In this document: piece by piece, positions 33,072 to 40,977 of the stretch | Numbering within the stretch: the first letter of the stretch is position 1 | Layout of the letters: each line of letters begins with the position of its first letter | Assembly: GCF_034376685.1 (NCBI RefSeq) | Contig: NZ_JAXMJJ010000097.1 | Location: 49,703 to 113,702 of the forward strand | DNA: 64,000 nucleotides | DNA from: Cypionkella sp034376685 | GTDB taxonomy: Bacteria > Pseudomonadota > Alphaproteobacteria > Rhodobacterales > Rhodobacteraceae | Reading direction: 5' to 3' | The notes under the pieces: generated by a model | Told to the model about the DNA's origin: nothing | Database searches by the model: none | Seen by the model: only the letters and a program-made list of their open reading frames with translations | Made by a program: the position numbers and the translations under genes

Positions 33072-33504
33072 ACTGACCGCCGTTAGCCAATATTGGCTGC
33101 ATTACCGCCTGCAAGACGATTGGGGACTGGGCCATCTGGCGGCCAAAAGCCGCGCCGAAAGCATCGAAGAGATGCACCACGCCGACAAGCTGATCACCCG
33201 GATCATCTTCCTTGAAGGCCACCCAAATCTGCAAAAACTCGACTCTCTGCGCATCGGCCAGACCCCGCGCGAAACGCTGGAAGCCGACCTTGCCGCCGAA
33301 CACGAGGCCCGTACCTTGTATATCGAGGCGCGGCGCTACTGCGATCAGGTTGGGGATTTCGTCACCCGCGCGCTGTTTGACGAGCTGACTGCAGACGAGG
33401 AAGGCCACATCGATTTCCTCGAAACCCAGCTTGGTTTGCTAGAGCGTTTGGGCGAAGAGAAATACGCCATGCTCAACGCCAAACCCGCCGATCAGGCTGA
33501 ATAA
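33019..33504 (+). CDS. bfr: Bacterioferritin
   Basis: The 161-residue ferritin-like protein has ferroxidase ligands Glu18, Glu51, His54, a glutamate near residue 94, and Glu127/His130 in DEEGHIDFLE. The haem ligand Met52 lies in the EEMHHAD motif, so it is haem-binding Bfr rather than a plain ferritin. It stores iron as a 24-mer in the cytoplasm. A ribosome site AAAGGA precedes the ATG. It partners the overlapping bfd gene and is followed by a perfect hairpin. Confidence 0.96.
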   Translation: MKGDPKVIEYLNAALRSELTAVSQYWLHYRLQDDWGLGHLAAKSRAESIEEMHHADKLITRIIFLEGHPNLQKLDSLRIGQTPRETLEADLAAEHEARTLYIEARRYCDQVGDFVTRALFDELTADEEGHIDFLETQLGLLERLGEEKYAMLNAKPADQAE

Positions 33505-33511
33505 ACGCGTA

Positions 33512-33536
33512 AGGGGAGGCGTCTTCCGCCTCCCCT
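33512..33536 (+). terminator. Hairpin terminator of bfr
   Basis: Perfect 10-base arms AGGGGAGGCG and CGCCTCCCCT with a TCTTC loop, eight bases after the stop; no long T-run. Confidence 0.65.
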
Positions 33537-33557
33537 CCCCAGCGCAAAACCAGCACC

Positions 33558-33635
33558 AAGGTTAAGAAGGTCTGAACTAGACCCACTTAACCCTTTGATT
33601 TCCCATAAACACCAAGCCTGTCCACGCGTGGACAG
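33558..33635. repeat. Composite intergenic repeat, copy 1, with palindrome CTGTCCACGCGTGGACAG
   Basis: A 16-base-arm hairpin (33558-33595), then CCTTTGATTT, then a perfect 18-base palindrome at 33618-33635 that ends one base before the tdh stop codon. The same order of parts occurs at 48195-48273. Confidence 0.85.
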
Positions 33636-33636
33636 C

Positions 33637-34662
33637 CTAACTCCAGTCCAGCACCACCTTGCCCGACTGCCCGGATCGCATCACCTCAAACCCGGTCTGA
33701 AACTCATCCACCCCAAACCGGTGGGTGATGACTTTTCGCACATCCAGCCCATTCTCCAGCATCGCGATCATCTTGTACCAGGTCTCGAAAATCTCGCGCC
33801 CGTAGACCCCCTTGATCGTGATCGCCTTGAACACAATCCGGCTCCAATCCACCGGAGATTTCCCCGGCGGAATCCCCAGCATCGCAATCTTGCCGCCCAT
33901 CACCAGCGCCTCGATCATCTGATCCAAGCCCCGCTGATTGCCCGACATCTCCATCCCGACATCAAAGCCCTGCACGATCTTCAGCCGCGCCATCACATCC
34001 TTCAAATCCTCGGTGGCCACATTCACCGGCGTCACATCCGCCACCTCCGCCGCCAACTTCAACCGCGCCGGATTTATATCGGTGATCACCACATGCCGCG
34101 CGCCCACATGCCGCGCCACCGCCGCCGCCATGATCCCGATCGGCCCCGCCCCGGTGATCAGAACATCCTCACCCACCAGATCGAAACTGAGCGCGGTGTG
34201 GACGGCATTGCCCAGCGGATCCAAAATCGCCCCGATCTCATCATCAATGCTGTCCGGCAACGGCACCACATTGAATGCAGGCAGTCGCAGATATTCCGCA
34301 AACGCGCCGGGTTCATTCACCCCAATGCCGCGCGTCGCAGGATCCAGATGGAACTTTCCGGCCCGAGACTGGCGGGAAAGTTTGCCAATCAGATGCCCCT
34401 CGCCCGAACAGCGCTGCCCGATCTCCAGCCCCTCAACCAAGGCCCCCTTGGCGACGATCTCGCCAGCAAATTCATGCCCGGTGACCAGACCAACAGGCAC
34501 CGTTCGCGCCGCCCATTCATCCCAATTCCAGATGTGAATGTCGGTGCCGCAGATCCCGGTCTTCTTCACCTTGATCAGCACATCCTCCGGCCCGATTTCG
34601 GGCACGGCGCGCTCTTGCATCCACAAGCCAACCTCAGGCTTTGCCTTGACCAAAGATTTCAT
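33637..34662 (-). CDS. tdh: L-threonine 3-dehydrogenase lacking structural zinc cysteines
   Basis: Tdh oxidises threonine to 2-amino-3-ketobutyrate with NAD. The 341-residue medium-chain dehydrogenase has catalytic-zinc ligands Cys38 and His63-Glu64 and the Rossmann motif GAGPIGIMAAAVA. The structural zinc loop is changed: the four cysteine positions 93, 96, 99 and 107 of the E. coli enzyme are Gly, Ser, Ser and Asp here, while the loop length and surrounding residues are kept. The gene overlaps kbl by four bases, the standard two-gene threonine degradation operon. Confidence 0.95.
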   Translation of the reverse strand: MKSLVKAKPEVGLWMQERAVPEIGPEDVLIKVKKTGICGTDIHIWNWDEWAARTVPVGLVTGHEFAGEIVAKGALVEGLEIGQRCSGEGHLIGKLSRQSRAGKFHLDPATRGIGVNEPGAFAEYLRLPAFNVVPLPDSIDDEIGAILDPLGNAVHTALSFDLVGEDVLITGAGPIGIMAAAVARHVGARHVVITDINPARLKLAAEVADVTPVNVATEDLKDVMARLKIVQGFDVGMEMSGNQRGLDQMIEALVMGGKIAMLGIPPGKSPVDWSRIVFKAITIKGVYGREIFETWYKMIAMLENGLDVRKVITHRFGVDEFQTGFEVMRSGQSGKVVLDWS

Positions 34663-35849
34663 CGGATCGCCCTCACTTCCTTGCCCGCCGCTTCAAACGC
34701 CGCCAGCGCAAAATCCAAGTCATCGGTTGAAAGCGCCGCATTCATCTGCGTCCTTATCCGCGCGCCACCATGCGGCACCACCGGATAAAAGAACGCCGAA
34801 ACCATCACCCCGCGCGCATCCAGCGCCCGCGCAAAACTCTGCGCAAGCGGCGCATCGCCCAGCATCACCGGCACGATCGGATGTTCGCCCGGCAGCAAGC
34901 GAAAGCCAATCGCCTCCAACCCCGCCCGCCAATAGGCGGCGTTATGGAACAACTGCGCGCGCAGATCATCGGCAGCCTCAACAATGTCCAGCGCCGCCAG
35001 TGCCGCGCCGACCACCGCTGGCGGCAGCGCATTCGAGAACAAATACGGGCGCGCCCGTTGCCGCAAAAGATCAATCATCGGCTGTGGCCCGGCGATATAG
35101 CCACCCAACGCCCCGCCCAAAGCTTTGCCCAAAGTCCCGGTCAAAACGTCAACCTTCACCCCGGCATGAAACGATGTCCCTCGCCCCTGCGGCCCCATGA
35201 ATCCGGTCGCATGGCAATCATCCACCATCGTCAGCGCACCATACTTCTCGGCCAGCGCCGCAATCGCGGGCAGGTTGGCGAGCGTGCCATCCATCGAGAA
35301 CACGCCATCGGTGGCGATCATGATAAACCGCGCGCCATCCTTCACGGCGGTTGCAAGCTGCACCTCCAGATCGACCATGTCATTGTTAGCGAAGCGATAG
35401 CGCTTGGCCTTGCACAACCGCACGCCGTCGATGATCGAAGCATGGTTAAGACTGTCGGAAACAATCGCATCCGCCTCGCCCAGCAGCGGCTCGAACAGCC
35501 CGCCATTGGCGTCAAAACAGGCGGCGAACAGGATCGAATCCTCCATCCCGAGGTAATCCGCAATCCGCGCCTCCAACGCGCGATGCAAATCCTGCGTGCC
35601 GCAAATGAACCGCACCGAGGCCATGCCATAGCCGTGGCTGTCCATCGCATCCTTGGCAGCCCGAACCAGCCGAGGATCATCTGCCAAGCCCAGGTAATTA
35701 TTGGCGCAAAGGTTAAGCATCTCGCGCCCCGCCACCCGCACCCGTGCACCTTGGCCAGCCTCAATCAACCGCTCCCGTTTCATCAGCCCATCGGCCTCAA
35801 TCCCGGAAAGCGTATCGCGCAAATGGTTCAGAAAACGTGAATCTGTCAT
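34659..35849 (-). CDS. kbl: Glycine C-acetyltransferase (2-amino-3-ketobutyrate CoA ligase)
   Basis: Kbl converts the Tdh product and CoA to glycine and acetyl-CoA. The 396-residue PLP enzyme has NNYLGLADDP, SDSLNHASIIDG, the DDCHATGFMG motif and the Schiff-base lysine Lys242 in TGTLGKALGG. The ribosome site GGAGGAAG and a very good promoter lie just upstream. It is the first gene of the kbl-tdh operon, downstream of the XRE-cupin regulator gene on the same strand. Confidence 0.96.
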   Translation of the reverse strand: MTDSRFLNHLRDTLSGIEADGLMKRERLIEAGQGARVRVAGREMLNLCANNYLGLADDPRLVRAAKDAMDSHGYGMASVRFICGTQDLHRALEARIADYLGMEDSILFAACFDANGGLFEPLLGEADAIVSDSLNHASIIDGVRLCKAKRYRFANNDMVDLEVQLATAVKDGARFIMIATDGVFSMDGTLANLPAIAALAEKYGALTMVDDCHATGFMGPQGRGTSFHAGVKVDVLTGTLGKALGGALGGYIAGPQPMIDLLRQRARPYLFSNALPPAVVGAALAALDIVEAADDLRAQLFHNAAYWRAGLEAIGFRLLPGEHPIVPVMLGDAPLAQSFARALDARGVMVSAFFYPVVPHGGARIRTQMNAALSTDDLDFALAAFEAAGKEVRAIR

Positions 35850-35874
35850 GGCAGAACTTCCTCCAACTTAACGG

Positions 35875-35903
35875 ATATAACCGCAGACCAAAACGAAAGT
35901 CAA
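35875..35903 (-). promoter_or_regulatory. Promoter of kbl-tdh
   Basis: On the minus strand TTGACT and TTATAT are separated by 17 bases, 26 bases before the ATG. A TTTCCGCTATAT word (35914-35903), identical to the toxin-antitoxin operator half, abuts the -35 box. Confidence 0.75.
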
Positions 35904-35966
35904 TATAGCGGAAATTCGTCCGCCACACCGGATTTCATTTCACATTGGTCCAAATACTCTGGGGGT

Positions 35967-35984
35967 GCGGGGGCTAGCCCCCGC
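35967..35984 (-). terminator. Perfect hairpin after the XRE-cupin gene
   Basis: The 18-base palindrome GCGGGGGCTAGCCCCCGC lies six bases past the stop, followed on the minus strand by ACCCCCAGAGTATTT. This hairpin-plus-AGTATTT form is a recurrent Rhodobacterales intergenic element and probably ends the regulator transcript before kbl. Confidence 0.7.
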
Positions 35985-35989
35985 CCATT

Positions 35990-36550
35990 TCAGCTGTCCT
36001 GCACGATCAGCAAAGCCCGCGCCGCGCCCGCCTCTGCGGCAATCGCATGATCTCGGTCGGCCGGATAGCGCGCGGTATCGCCCGGCCCCAACACCTGCTC
36101 ATCCTCGCCCGAGCGCACCCGGATCTGGCCCTCGATCACCGTCAGATGCTCGCGGCATCCCGCAGAATGCGGCTCGGATTCCAGCAAACCATTCGCCGCC
36201 AGGCGCAGATCGTACACCTCGTGCTCGCCCACCGCATCGGCAGGCGACAATATCCGGATCGAAACGCCATAGCCGCGCCCACCAATCACCGGCGCTGCCC
36301 CCGCGCGGATCACTTCGATCCCCACTTCGGGACGCCCTTCCAGCAACCCCGCGAAATCCACCTGCAAAGCCTGCGTCAGATTCCACAACGTCGCGACCGT
36401 GGGCGAGGATTCGCCGCGCTCGATCTGGCTGACCATCGACCGGCTGACGCCCGACAGCTTGGCCACCGCATCAAGGCTCAGCCCCCGCGTTTTGCGCGCC
36501 TCACGCAGCGAGGCCGCCAATCTGTCATGGATATCAGACCTTGGATTCAT
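35990..36550 (-). CDS. XRE-family regulator with C-terminal cupin domain
   Basis: The 186-residue protein has an XRE helix-turn-helix at about residues 11-65 (RGLSLDAVAKLSGVSRSMVSQIERGESSP) and a small-molecule-binding cupin barrel in the second half (EHLTVIEGQIRVRSG, LGPGDTARYPAD). This is the PuuR/SutR-like layout, used for amino acid, amine and thiosulfate control. Its gene neighbours kbl-tdh, so threonine metabolism is one candidate target. The palindromic repeat in its upstream region also occurs in the polyamine cluster, suggesting another. The start is the ATG where the family sequence begins. Confidence 0.88.
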   Translation of the reverse strand: MNPRSDIHDRLAASLREARKTRGLSLDAVAKLSGVSRSMVSQIERGESSPTVATLWNLTQALQVDFAGLLEGRPEVGIEVIRAGAAPVIGGRGYGVSIRILSPADAVGEHEVYDLRLAANGLLESEPHSAGCREHLTVIEGQIRVRSGEDEQVLGPGDTARYPADRDHAIAAEAGAARALLIVQDS

Positions 36551-36606
36551 CCGCACACCCTGCCGATGCCAAAGCCATCCGTCAACGCCCGCGCCCTGCG
36601 CCGCGC

Positions 36607-36636
36607 CGATTTCCGCGCGGAAATCGTGCACGGAAT
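36607..36636. repeat. Dispersed repeat with palindrome CGATTTCCGCGCGGAAATCG (copy B)
   Basis: The exact 30-mer of 15900-15929 in inverted orientation; the palindrome is at 36607-36626, 57 bases upstream of the XRE-cupin ATG. An extra 8-base-arm hairpin (36631-36649) follows and runs up to the selO stop. Confidence 0.85.
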
Positions 36637-36655
36637 TTCTCAAATTCCGCCCGGC

Positions 36656-38065
36656 TCAGGTGCCGCAGTAGGTCACATACGCGCCAAAGCCCTTTGGAGC
36701 GGGCAAAGTGAAGCCCTCTCGCCCGGCTTCCGCACCGAACGGATCGCGAATCTGTGCCAGAAGCACGTGAAACGGCGCAAGATCGCCTGCTGTTGCCGCC
36801 TCTAGCGCCGCCTCAACCAGATGATTGCGCGGAACAACCGCCGGGTTCGCCGCCAACAGCGCGGCACTTGGATCCGGCCGCAGCCTTGCACGCCAACGCG
36901 GCAACCAGGCTTTCAGTGCCGTGGTATCCTCGAACAGCGGCAGCAAGCCAGCCTCATCCGTGACAGCCCCCGCCAAACGCCGAAATGCCAGCGTCCAGTC
37001 AACGCCTTGGATCGCCTGCAGAAAATCATCCGCCAGCGCACCGTCCCCGGCATTTTCCCCCAGCAGCCCCAGCTTGGCGCGCATCACGCCCAGCCATTCC
37101 GCCCGATAAATCGCGGCAATCCCTTCGAGCCGCGCATTCGCCAGATCCACCGCCCGATCTGCATCCGCATCGAAAAACGGCAGCAAGCATTCCGCCAACC
37201 GTGCCAGATTCCAACCCAGAATCAGCGGCTGATTGGCATAGGCATAGCGCCCCTGCCGATCAATCGAGCTGAACACCGTCCCCGGCGCGTAGGCTTCCAT
37301 GAAGGCGCACGGCCCGTAATCAATCGTCTCGCCCGACAGCGCCATATTATCGGTGTTCATCACGCCGTGGATAAAGCCCACCCCCATCCACTGCGCGATC
37401 AACCGCGCCTGAGCGGCGATCACCGCATCAAACAGCCCCAGTGCGCCCTCTACCCCCGGATAATGCCGCGCAATGGTATAATCGAGCAGCGCCCGCAGCT
37501 TATCCACCTCGCCGCGGGCATGGAAAAACTGAAACGTGCCAACCCGGATATGGCTGGCAGCCACCCGTGCCACCACCGCCCCCGGCAAAGGCCCTGCCTC
37601 ACGCAAAACCTGCTCGCCCGTCGTCACCACCGCCAAACTGCGAGTCGTGGGGATGCCCAAAGCCGCCATCGCCTCGGAAATCAGGTACTCCCGCAGCATC
37701 GGCCCCAAGGCTGCCTTGCCATCACCGCCGCGCGAAAATGGCGTGCGGCCAGAGCCTTTCAGCTGCAAATCCCAGCGCCGCCCGTCCGGGCCCAGAAACT
37801 CGCCCAGCAGATGCGCGCGGCCGTCGCCCAAACTGGGAGAGAATCCGCCAAACTGATGCCCGGCATAGGCCAACGCCGCAGGCTCGGCCCCCTCGGGCAC
37901 CACGGCCCCCGAAAACCAGCCCACCGGATCGTCGATCTCCACCCCCAGTTCCGCCGCAAGCGCCGCATTCAGCACCACCAGCGCGGGCGCGGGCGCCAGA
38001 TCCGGCGCTTGCCGCAAATATGTGCCGGGCAGATCGCGCAGGTAAGAGTTATCAAACTGGATCAT
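36656..38065 (-). CDS. selO: Protein adenylyltransferase SelO (YdiU family)
   Basis: SelO is a pseudokinase-fold enzyme that transfers AMP to protein side chains. The 469-residue protein has the family motifs YAGHQFGGFSPSLGDGRA, LKGSGRTPFSRGGDGKAALGP and GVMNTDNMALSGETIDYGPCAF, which hold the nucleotide and metal ligands. It ends in YVTYCGT; bacterial family members commonly carry cysteine where some animal SelO proteins have selenocysteine. AAAGGAG precedes the ATG. It stands alone between tRNA-Pro and the regulator gene. Confidence 0.94.
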   Translation of the reverse strand: MIQFDNSYLRDLPGTYLRQAPDLAPAPALVVLNAALAAELGVEIDDPVGWFSGAVVPEGAEPAALAYAGHQFGGFSPSLGDGRAHLLGEFLGPDGRRWDLQLKGSGRTPFSRGGDGKAALGPMLREYLISEAMAALGIPTTRSLAVVTTGEQVLREAGPLPGAVVARVAASHIRVGTFQFFHARGEVDKLRALLDYTIARHYPGVEGALGLFDAVIAAQARLIAQWMGVGFIHGVMNTDNMALSGETIDYGPCAFMEAYAPGTVFSSIDRQGRYAYANQPLILGWNLARLAECLLPFFDADADRAVDLANARLEGIAAIYRAEWLGVMRAKLGLLGENAGDGALADDFLQAIQGVDWTLAFRRLAGAVTDEAGLLPLFEDTTALKAWLPRWRARLRPDPSAALLAANPAVVPRNHLVEAALEAATAGDLAPFHVLLAQIRDPFGAEAGREGFTLPAPKGFGAYVTYCGT

Positions 38066-38192
38066 GGCGTGCTCCTTTGCCAAAGATATGGCGCGGCTGC
38101 CGCGCCCGGACAAGCCAACACGGCACATGCAATGCGCTGCGCATCGCCGATGCAGAACCGGAAGATTGGGAAACTGGAAGCTTTTGGGAAAT

Positions 38193-38269
<77 letters not shown>

Positions 38270-38310
38270 ACTGACTGCCTCTTAGCTGGCTTTAATGGGA
38301 TTGAAAAGCC

Positions 38311-38790
38311 TTACTCGTCATCACAAGCCCATGCAGCAACAGATTGATCCAAAGCCGCACTGCGCAGCACCGAGCCCGGTGCAATCCCCATCCGCTTGGC
38401 CAGACCGCCGTTGATTTCCAGCACCACGGCCACACCCGCGCCGCCGTCAATCGGCGTTTCATCCAGCGGCACCGCATTGCTGTGCACCGCCGTCACCAGT
38501 CCAGAGGCATCGGCGAACACCATATCCAACGGCAATGGCGTGTTTTTCATCCAGAAATAGGCATGCTTCGGTTGATCATAGATGAACAACATCCCCGCCG
38601 AAGCGGGCATGTGTTCGCGAAACATCAGACCCATGCTGCGCTCGGCTTCGGTGTCAGCGATTTCCACCGAAAACCGCTGCACGCCCGAAGGGCCACGCAA
38701 CTCAACCGTATCAGGGGCGCATGCCGCATGGGACGCACTCCCGATCAGCGCAAAAGCCAAAAAGATCAGCTGTGAACCGAAGCTTCCCAT
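38311..38790 (-). CDS. DUF192 family exported protein
   Basis: The 159-residue protein begins with a signal peptide (MGSFGSQLIFLAFALIGSASHA). The DUF192 signature follows: FSVEIADTEAERSMGLMFRE, MLFIYDQPKHAYFWMKNTPLPLDMVF, and the GGLAKRMGI end. The family is a small periplasmic or secreted beta-barrel of unknown function. It overlaps the end of the cold-shock gene by 25 bases in another frame, implying coupled translation, a constant pairing in related genomes as far as I recall. tRNA-Pro follows on the same strand. Confidence 0.9.
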   Translation of the reverse strand: MGSFGSQLIFLAFALIGSASHAACAPDTVELRGPSGVQRFSVEIADTEAERSMGLMFREHMPASAGMLFIYDQPKHAYFWMKNTPLPLDMVFADASGLVTAVHSNAVPLDETPIDGGAGVAVVLEINGGLAKRMGIAPGSVLRSAALDQSVAAWACDDE

Positions 38791-39293
38791 GACAACACCT
38801 GCACCGCCATCCGACCACGTTTGCCTTCAACGATGCGCAGGCACACCGCCTCGCCCGCCGAAAGATCGGCAAAACCGGAATGGCGCAGCACTTCGACATG
38901 CACGAAGACATCTTCATTGCGGCCAAACACATTGGCGAAACCAAAGCCCTTGCCCTTGTCGAACCACTTCACCCGTGCCGGTTCCATCGGCAGAATAGCG
39001 ATTTCTTCCGGCGTTGTATGCTCGGTATCTTCGCCCAAGGGGAAAACCGAACCGGCCGGAGGCTCGATTTTCACGACCTCCACAGCCTGCACGCCCCGTT
39101 GGGTCTGCTGCACTTTTACCGTGATCCCGGCGCCATCAGCGACCGAGCTTTGCCCATAATTCCTCAGCACATTGGCGTGTAGCAATATATCCCCAGAGTG
39201 TCCCTCTGCGACTATAAAGCCAAAACCCTTGGCTGGATCGAACCACTTCACGAGGCCGTGCAGAATTTGCACGTCCATTTCTTCTTCATTCAT
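38766..39293 (-). CDS. Cold-shock protein with two cold-shock domains
   Basis: The 175-residue protein carries two OB-fold cold-shock domains: residues about 12-75 (GLVKWFDPAKGFGFIVAEGHSGDILLH) and 105-172 (RVKWFDKGKGFGFANVFGRNEDVFVHVEVL), each with the RNP1 (KGFGF) and RNP2-type (VFVH / ILLH) motifs, joined by an acidic linker. Such proteins bind single-stranded RNA or DNA. Most Csp proteins have one domain; the two-domain form is typical of alphaproteobacteria. It overlaps DUF192 and follows pdxH on the same strand. Confidence 0.93.
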   Translation of the reverse strand: MNEEEMDVQILHGLVKWFDPAKGFGFIVAEGHSGDILLHANVLRNYGQSSVADGAGITVKVQQTQRGVQAVEVVKIEPPAGSVFPLGEDTEHTTPEEIAILPMEPARVKWFDKGKGFGFANVFGRNEDVFVHVEVLRHSGFADLSAGEAVCLRIVEGKRGRMAVQVLSWEASVHS

Positions 39294-39411
39294 AGAAGGA
39301 CCGTTTCCCCAGATTGAGCCCCTAGGGTCTAGTCATGCAGGCATATTCCCCGCCGTTGCAAGTGCTATCTTTTCTGCAATTTTGCACAGATCATTTCACG
39401 CTTCGTGAAAT

Positions 39412-40014
39412 TTACGGGTTAAGTCGCAAAATTTCCCACGGCATATCAATAGCTTGCCGAGACCACCGAAAGCGGTCATGCAACCTGAAGTTGCCATCCG
39501 CCCAGAACTCCATCTCTAAAGGAACAATACGAAAGCCGCCCCAGAACGGTGGGCGTGTGGGGTTTGGGCCTTTCGCTGCCGTAATCTTCGCCACCTCCGC
39601 CATCAGCGCCAAACGCGACGAAAGCGGCTGCGATTGGTCCGAAGCCCAAGCCCCCAACCGTGATTTCAAGCTGCGGCTGGCATAGTACTCATCCGCCGGA
39701 GCCCCCTCTTCGCGGCTGACTAGACCGCGCACCCGGATCTGGCGGCGCAAGCTTTTCCAGTGCAGCACAAAGGCCGCCTTGCCCGAGGCATCCAGCTCAC
39801 GCCCCTTGGCCGAACCATAGTTGGTGTAGAAGACGAACGCTTCAGGCTCGATGTCTTTCAACAACACCATCCGCACATTCGGCATCCCCTCCGGGTCAAC
39901 CGTCGCCAGCGCAATCGCGTTGGGATCGTTCGGCTCGGTGGCCTCTGCCGCCGTCAGCCAGCTTTTCGCCAGCGCAAACGGGTCATCGCCCGCAAAAATC
40001 CCGCTTCTGTCCAT
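39412..40014 (-). CDS. pdxH: Pyridoxamine 5'-phosphate oxidase
   Basis: PdxH uses FMN and oxygen to make pyridoxal 5'-phosphate. The 200-residue protein has the FMN-site LATVDPEGMPNVRMVLLKD, FYTNYGSAKGRELDASGKAAFVLHWKSL, and the C-terminal LHDRFRWSR signature. Length and motifs are complete. It is divergent from fabI. A short hairpin (39393-39411, arms ATTTCACG/CGTGAAAT) directly abuts its stop codon. A local supply of the cofactor fits the many PLP enzymes in the region, though no functional link is shown. Confidence 0.96.
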   Translation of the reverse strand: MDRSGIFAGDDPFALAKSWLTAAEATEPNDPNAIALATVDPEGMPNVRMVLLKDIEPEAFVFYTNYGSAKGRELDASGKAAFVLHWKSLRRQIRVRGLVSREEGAPADEYYASRSLKSRLGAWASDQSQPLSSRLALMAEVAKITAAKGPNPTRPPFWGGFRIVPLEMEFWADGNFRLHDRFRWSRQAIDMPWEILRLNP

Positions 40015-40071
40015 GATCTTTCCTTCCGAGGCCGTAAACTGCGGCCCATACCATCGGCTTCAGGCGCACTC

Positions 40072-40100
40072 TTGATGCAGAGCGGCCTTTCGCCTACACA
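40072..40100 (+). promoter_or_regulatory. Candidate promoter of fabI
   Basis: TTGATG and TACACA are separated by exactly 17 bases, 36 bases before the ATG at 40137. Confidence 0.5.
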
Positions 40101-40136
40101 GCTTTTTCAGGAAATAAGGTGGACGGGGAAGACCGA

Positions 40137-40973
40137 ATGTCAACTGGACTCGTGACGGGCACGCTGATGGCGGGCAAACGTGGGCTGATCATGGGGCTGG
40201 CCAATGACAAATCCATCGCTTGGGGCATAGCGCAAGCCATTGCCGCACAAGGCGCCGAGATTGCCTTTTCGTATCAAGGCGAAGCGCTGAAAAAACGTGT
40301 CGAGCCGCTGGCCGCCTCGATCGGCATGAACACCTTCATCGAATGTGACGTGGCAAACGAAGAGTCGATCGACGCCTTGTTCGCGCATCTGGCCGAACTG
40401 TGGGGCAAGATTGATTTCGTCGTCCACGCCATTGGCTTTTCCGACAAAGCCGAGCTGCGCGGCCGCTATGTTGACACCAGCCGCGCCAACTTCCTGATGA
40501 CGATGGATATTTCCGTCTATTCCTTCACCGCCGTCTGCCAGCGTGCAGCTGCGATGATGAACGAAGGCGGCTCGCTGCTGACCCTGACCTATTACGGCGC
40601 CGAAAAAGTCATGCCGCATTACAATGTGATGGGCATCGCCAAAGCCGGCCTTGAGGCGAGCGTCAAATACCTCGCTGAAGACCTTGGCAAAGATGGCATC
40701 CGCGTCAACGCGATCTCGGCAGGCCCGATCAAAACCCTCGCCGCCTCTGGTATCGGCGATTTCCGCTATATCATGAAGTGGAACGAGCTGAACTCGCCGC
40801 TGCGCCGCAATGTCACACAGGAAGAAGTCGGCAAGGCGGCTTTGTATCTGCTGTCTGATCTCGGGTCCGGCACCACCGGCGAGAATCTGCATGTCGATGC
40901 GGGCTACCATGTCGTCGGCATGAAAGCCGTCGATGCCCCCGATATTGATGTCGTCACCGGCCGTAAGGACTAA
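40137..40973 (+). CDS. fabI: Enoyl-[acyl-carrier-protein] reductase (NADH) FabI
   Basis: FabI carries out the last reduction in each fatty acid elongation round. The 278-residue short-chain-reductase protein has the FabI-specific nucleotide motif GLANDKSIAWGIAQA, the HAIGF segment, and active-site Tyr162 and Lys169 in HYNVMGIAKAG, with a tyrosine at the upstream 152/153 position as in E. coli. I choose the ATG with GGGGAAGA before it; a GTG 18 bases upstream is possible. It starts a run with LysE-type exporter, gpt and DUF2127. Confidence 0.95.
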   Translation: MSTGLVTGTLMAGKRGLIMGLANDKSIAWGIAQAIAAQGAEIAFSYQGEALKKRVEPLAASIGMNTFIECDVANEESIDALFAHLAELWGKIDFVVHAIGFSDKAELRGRYVDTSRANFLMTMDISVYSFTAVCQRAAAMMNEGGSLLTLTYYGAEKVMPHYNVMGIAKAGLEASVKYLAEDLGKDGIRVNAISAGPIKTLAASGIGDFRYIMKWNELNSPLRRNVTQEEVGKAALYLLSDLGSGTTGENLHVDAGYHVVGMKAVDAPDIDVVTGRKD

Positions 40974-40977
40974 TCCC

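Noticed and set aside
33618..33635. Palindrome CTGTCCACGCGTGGACAG as a ParB parS site
   Set aside because: It has a similar length and a TGT...ACA frame, but the core differs from the parS consensus TGTTTCACGTGAAACA; two copies 15 kb apart at gene ends do not suit a parS cluster either.
36656..36658. TGA at the end of selO read as selenocysteine
   Set aside because: The protein already ends with the family-typical Cys-containing tail, and the following bases run into the repeat element; an ordinary stop is the simplest reading.
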